From AEGEAN-183 sp045563675 (GTDB lineage Bacteria > Pseudomonadota > Gammaproteobacteria > Magnimaribacterales > Magnimaribacteraceae): a stretch of 64,000 bases of DNA. Below are positions 62,593 through 64,000 of this stretch, one piece after another. The first letter of the stretch is position 1. Each line of letters begins with the position of its first letter. Below the pieces are notes generated by a model, which saw only the letters and a list, made by a program, of their open reading frames with translations, searched no databases and had not been told where the DNA came from. The stretch is from positions 434,001-498,000 of the forward strand of contig JBJLIX010000002.1 in the NCBI GenBank assembly GCA_045563675.1, read 5' to 3'. Made by a program: the position numbers and the translations under genes.

Positions 62593-63984
62593 TTATCCAA
62601 TTTTACGGAGAATATATTCTCTAATTTTATCAATGTCATTCGGAAGTACTACAAATTTCTCCTCTGCTCCTACAATAGATGAAAGTTGTGGAGGTACAGG
62701 TATATCTTCCCCTGGTAAAGCTTGATTAATGGCTTCTTCAAATTTAGCTGGGTGAGCAGTTGCCATAGTTACCATTGATTCATTTTTTCTTGCTAATTCA
62801 TTCATGGCCTTCACCCCAGTAGCAGTGTGAGGATCTAATAAATACCCATTATTTAAAAAAGCATTTCTTATTTCTTCCAAAATTTCTTCATCTGAACTTG
62901 AATAGCTGCTAAAAAAATCTTGAATTAAATTCCATTGATCATCTGATAGATAAATCTCCTTATCAGGGAAGTCTTTAATACTATCTCTTACTTTCTCTGA
63001 CTTGTTTTTATAAAGATTGTATAAAAGTCTTTCAAAATTACTGGCTACAGAAATATCCATACTAGGAGCTAAGGTTTGATTAACATTACCTTTTTTATAA
63101 ACTCTTTTTAAAAAGAGTTTATGCAAAACATTATTACTATTTGTTGCGACTAAAATCCTACTAATAGGAAGACCCATTTGTTTTGCTAACCACCCTGCAT
63201 AAGCATGACCAAAATTTCCTGAAGGTACTGAAAAGGAAAGTTGTTCGGCCTGATCTTTGAGCTTTAAGTAAGTCCAAAAATAATATACTGATTGAGCCAT
63301 ACACCTTGACCAATTGATTGAATTAGCAGCGATGAATTTAGTAGTATTAGAAAGAAGTTCTTTATCTAAAAATAATTCCTTGACTAGAGATTGGCAACCA
63401 TCGAAATCAGTTTCAACAGCCAGAGGATGAACATTATTCGATTGCGAGGTAGTCATTTGTTTTCTTTGAATTTCAGTAACCCTACCCTGAGGATACAGAA
63501 TAAATACCTCGATGTTTTGATATCTTGAGAGGGCTGAGATTGCCGCAGAGCCTGTATCCCCAGAAGTTGCACCTAATACAGCTATTTTTGCTTTATCCCT
63601 ATTGGTAAAATAACCAAGTAATGCCCCTAAAAGCTGCATAGCTATATCTTTAAAAGCTAAGGTGGGGCCGTGAAATAGTTCCAAGATCCACTTTTTTTCT
63701 TCTAGATTAACTAAACTAACAATATCTTTGTCCTGGAAATCTATATATGAAGTTGAAATAATCTTATTAAATTCTTCTCTTGTAATCTCCTCTTCTACAA
63801 ATTGGTATAGTATTTTTGAGGTAAGTTCTTCATAACTACTATTTTCTAATTCGTTAATCTCTTCAATGCTAAATTTCCTAAGACTTTTGGGCATATAGAG
63901 ACCCCCATCGGGTGCTAAGCCCCCCAAAAGGATTTCACTAAATGACTTACTTAACGAAGAATCTCTAGTACTTCTATACCGCAT
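62593..63984 (-). CDS. thrC: Threonine synthase
   Basis: PLP enzyme converting O-phosphohomoserine to threonine. The 463 aa protein has the PLP-Lys in HGPTLAFKDIAMQLLG, the GATSGDTGSAA phosphate loop and the SVPSGNFGHAYAGW segment. It is a short proteobacterial-type ThrC. Its ATG overlaps a TAA at 63986-63984 (TAATG), so another gene ends here, coupled to it. Only the last four codons of that gene are in the window; homoserine dehydrogenase is the usual neighbour, but this cannot be tested here. Confidence 0.96.
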   Translation of the reverse strand: MRYRSTRDSSLSKSFSEILLGGLAPDGGLYMPKSLRKFSIEEINELENSSYEELTSKILYQFVEEEITREEFNKIISTSYIDFQDKDIVSLVNLEEKKWILELFHGPTLAFKDIAMQLLGALLGYFTNRDKAKIAVLGATSGDTGSAAISALSRYQNIEVFILYPQGRVTEIQRKQMTTSQSNNVHPLAVETDFDGCQSLVKELFLDKELLSNTTKFIAANSINWSRCMAQSVYYFWTYLKLKDQAEQLSFSVPSGNFGHAYAGWLAKQMGLPISRILVATNSNNVLHKLFLKRVYKKGNVNQTLAPSMDISVASNFERLLYNLYKNKSEKVRDSIKDFPDKEIYLSDDQWNLIQDFFSSYSSSDEEILEEIRNAFLNNGYLLDPHTATGVKAMNELARKNESMVTMATAHPAKFEEAINQALPGEDIPVPPQLSSIVGAEEKFVVLPNDIDKIREYILRKIG

Positions 63985-64000
63985 TAGATATTTGAAGAAT

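Noticed and set aside
1..64000. tRNA, rRNA, CRISPR, transposon or prophage content
   Set aside because: Gene-free space is very small. No cloverleaf, direct-repeat array, transposase, integrase or terminal repeat was seen on reading both strands.

Overview
This 64 kb window is AT-rich, densely coding chromosomal DNA from a streamlined marine gammaproteobacterium. The preserved lepA-lepB-rnc-era-recO-acpS block behind rpoE-rseA-mucD, the Pseudomonas-type NrdA with two ATP cones, and the mix of oxygenases, sulfatase, dehalogenase and amidohydrolases fit the SAR86 clade or a close relative. That placement is inference from gene content, not a phylogeny. I see no rRNA, tRNA, CRISPR array, prophage or insertion sequence.

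Layout. (1) 1-11.8 kb, all minus strand: a near-continuous housekeeping and envelope-stress run, sdhE-glk-rpoE-rseA-mucD-lepA-lepB-rnc-era-recO-acpS-adk-tsaB-uppP, with a sigma-E-like promoter just before rpoE. (2) 11.8-25 kb, core metabolism: ygfZ, ung, an old-yellow-enzyme oxidoreductase, serA, argF, glpK, nrdAB, a glycerophosphodiesterase, a rhodanese and an MDR dehydrogenase. The one long gap (13.3-13.7 kb) holds an inverted pair of perfect DnaA boxes, a third near-perfect box and a 13-mer resembling the E. coli unwinding element, so it is a candidate origin or DnaA-controlled site. The nrdAB leader has a NrdR-like box pair plus DnaA boxes. (3) 25-39 kb, accessory catabolism: desaturase, PhyH-type dioxygenase, ABM monooxygenase, sulfatase, haloalkane dehalogenase-like hydrolase, indoleamine-2,3-dioxygenase-like protein, AhpD-like protein, 5'-nucleotidase, TauD/TfdA dioxygenase, serine beta-lactamase-like hydrolase, D-aminoacylase-like amidohydrolase and a RraA-like protein.

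(4) 38.9-46.6 kb: a seven-gene minus-strand operon coding for a secreted parallel beta-helix protein, a di-haem c-type protein, a periplasmic adaptor, one MacB/LolD-type ATPase and three FtsX-type permeases. The combination recalls NosD-NosFY and MacAB logic but matches neither, and is the best candidate here for an undescribed system. (5) 46.7-53.1 kb: a signalling island with a small membrane protein, an EAL phosphodiesterase, a His-box/REC/GGDEF protein with a tandem His-box-like repeat, a single-domain response regulator and a large hybrid histidine kinase. It looks like a self-contained c-di-GMP phosphorelay. (6) 53.2-64 kb: a TonB-C protein, a CBS protein, an FMN alpha-hydroxyacid dehydrogenase, an SDR, a PatB-type aminotransferase, a thiolase-like protein, mdh, then lysS-prfB-thrC. 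prfB carries the classic programmed +1 frameshift.

Compaction is extreme. Most convergent gene pairs touch or overlap at their stop codons, which leaves no room for ordinary intrinsic terminators.
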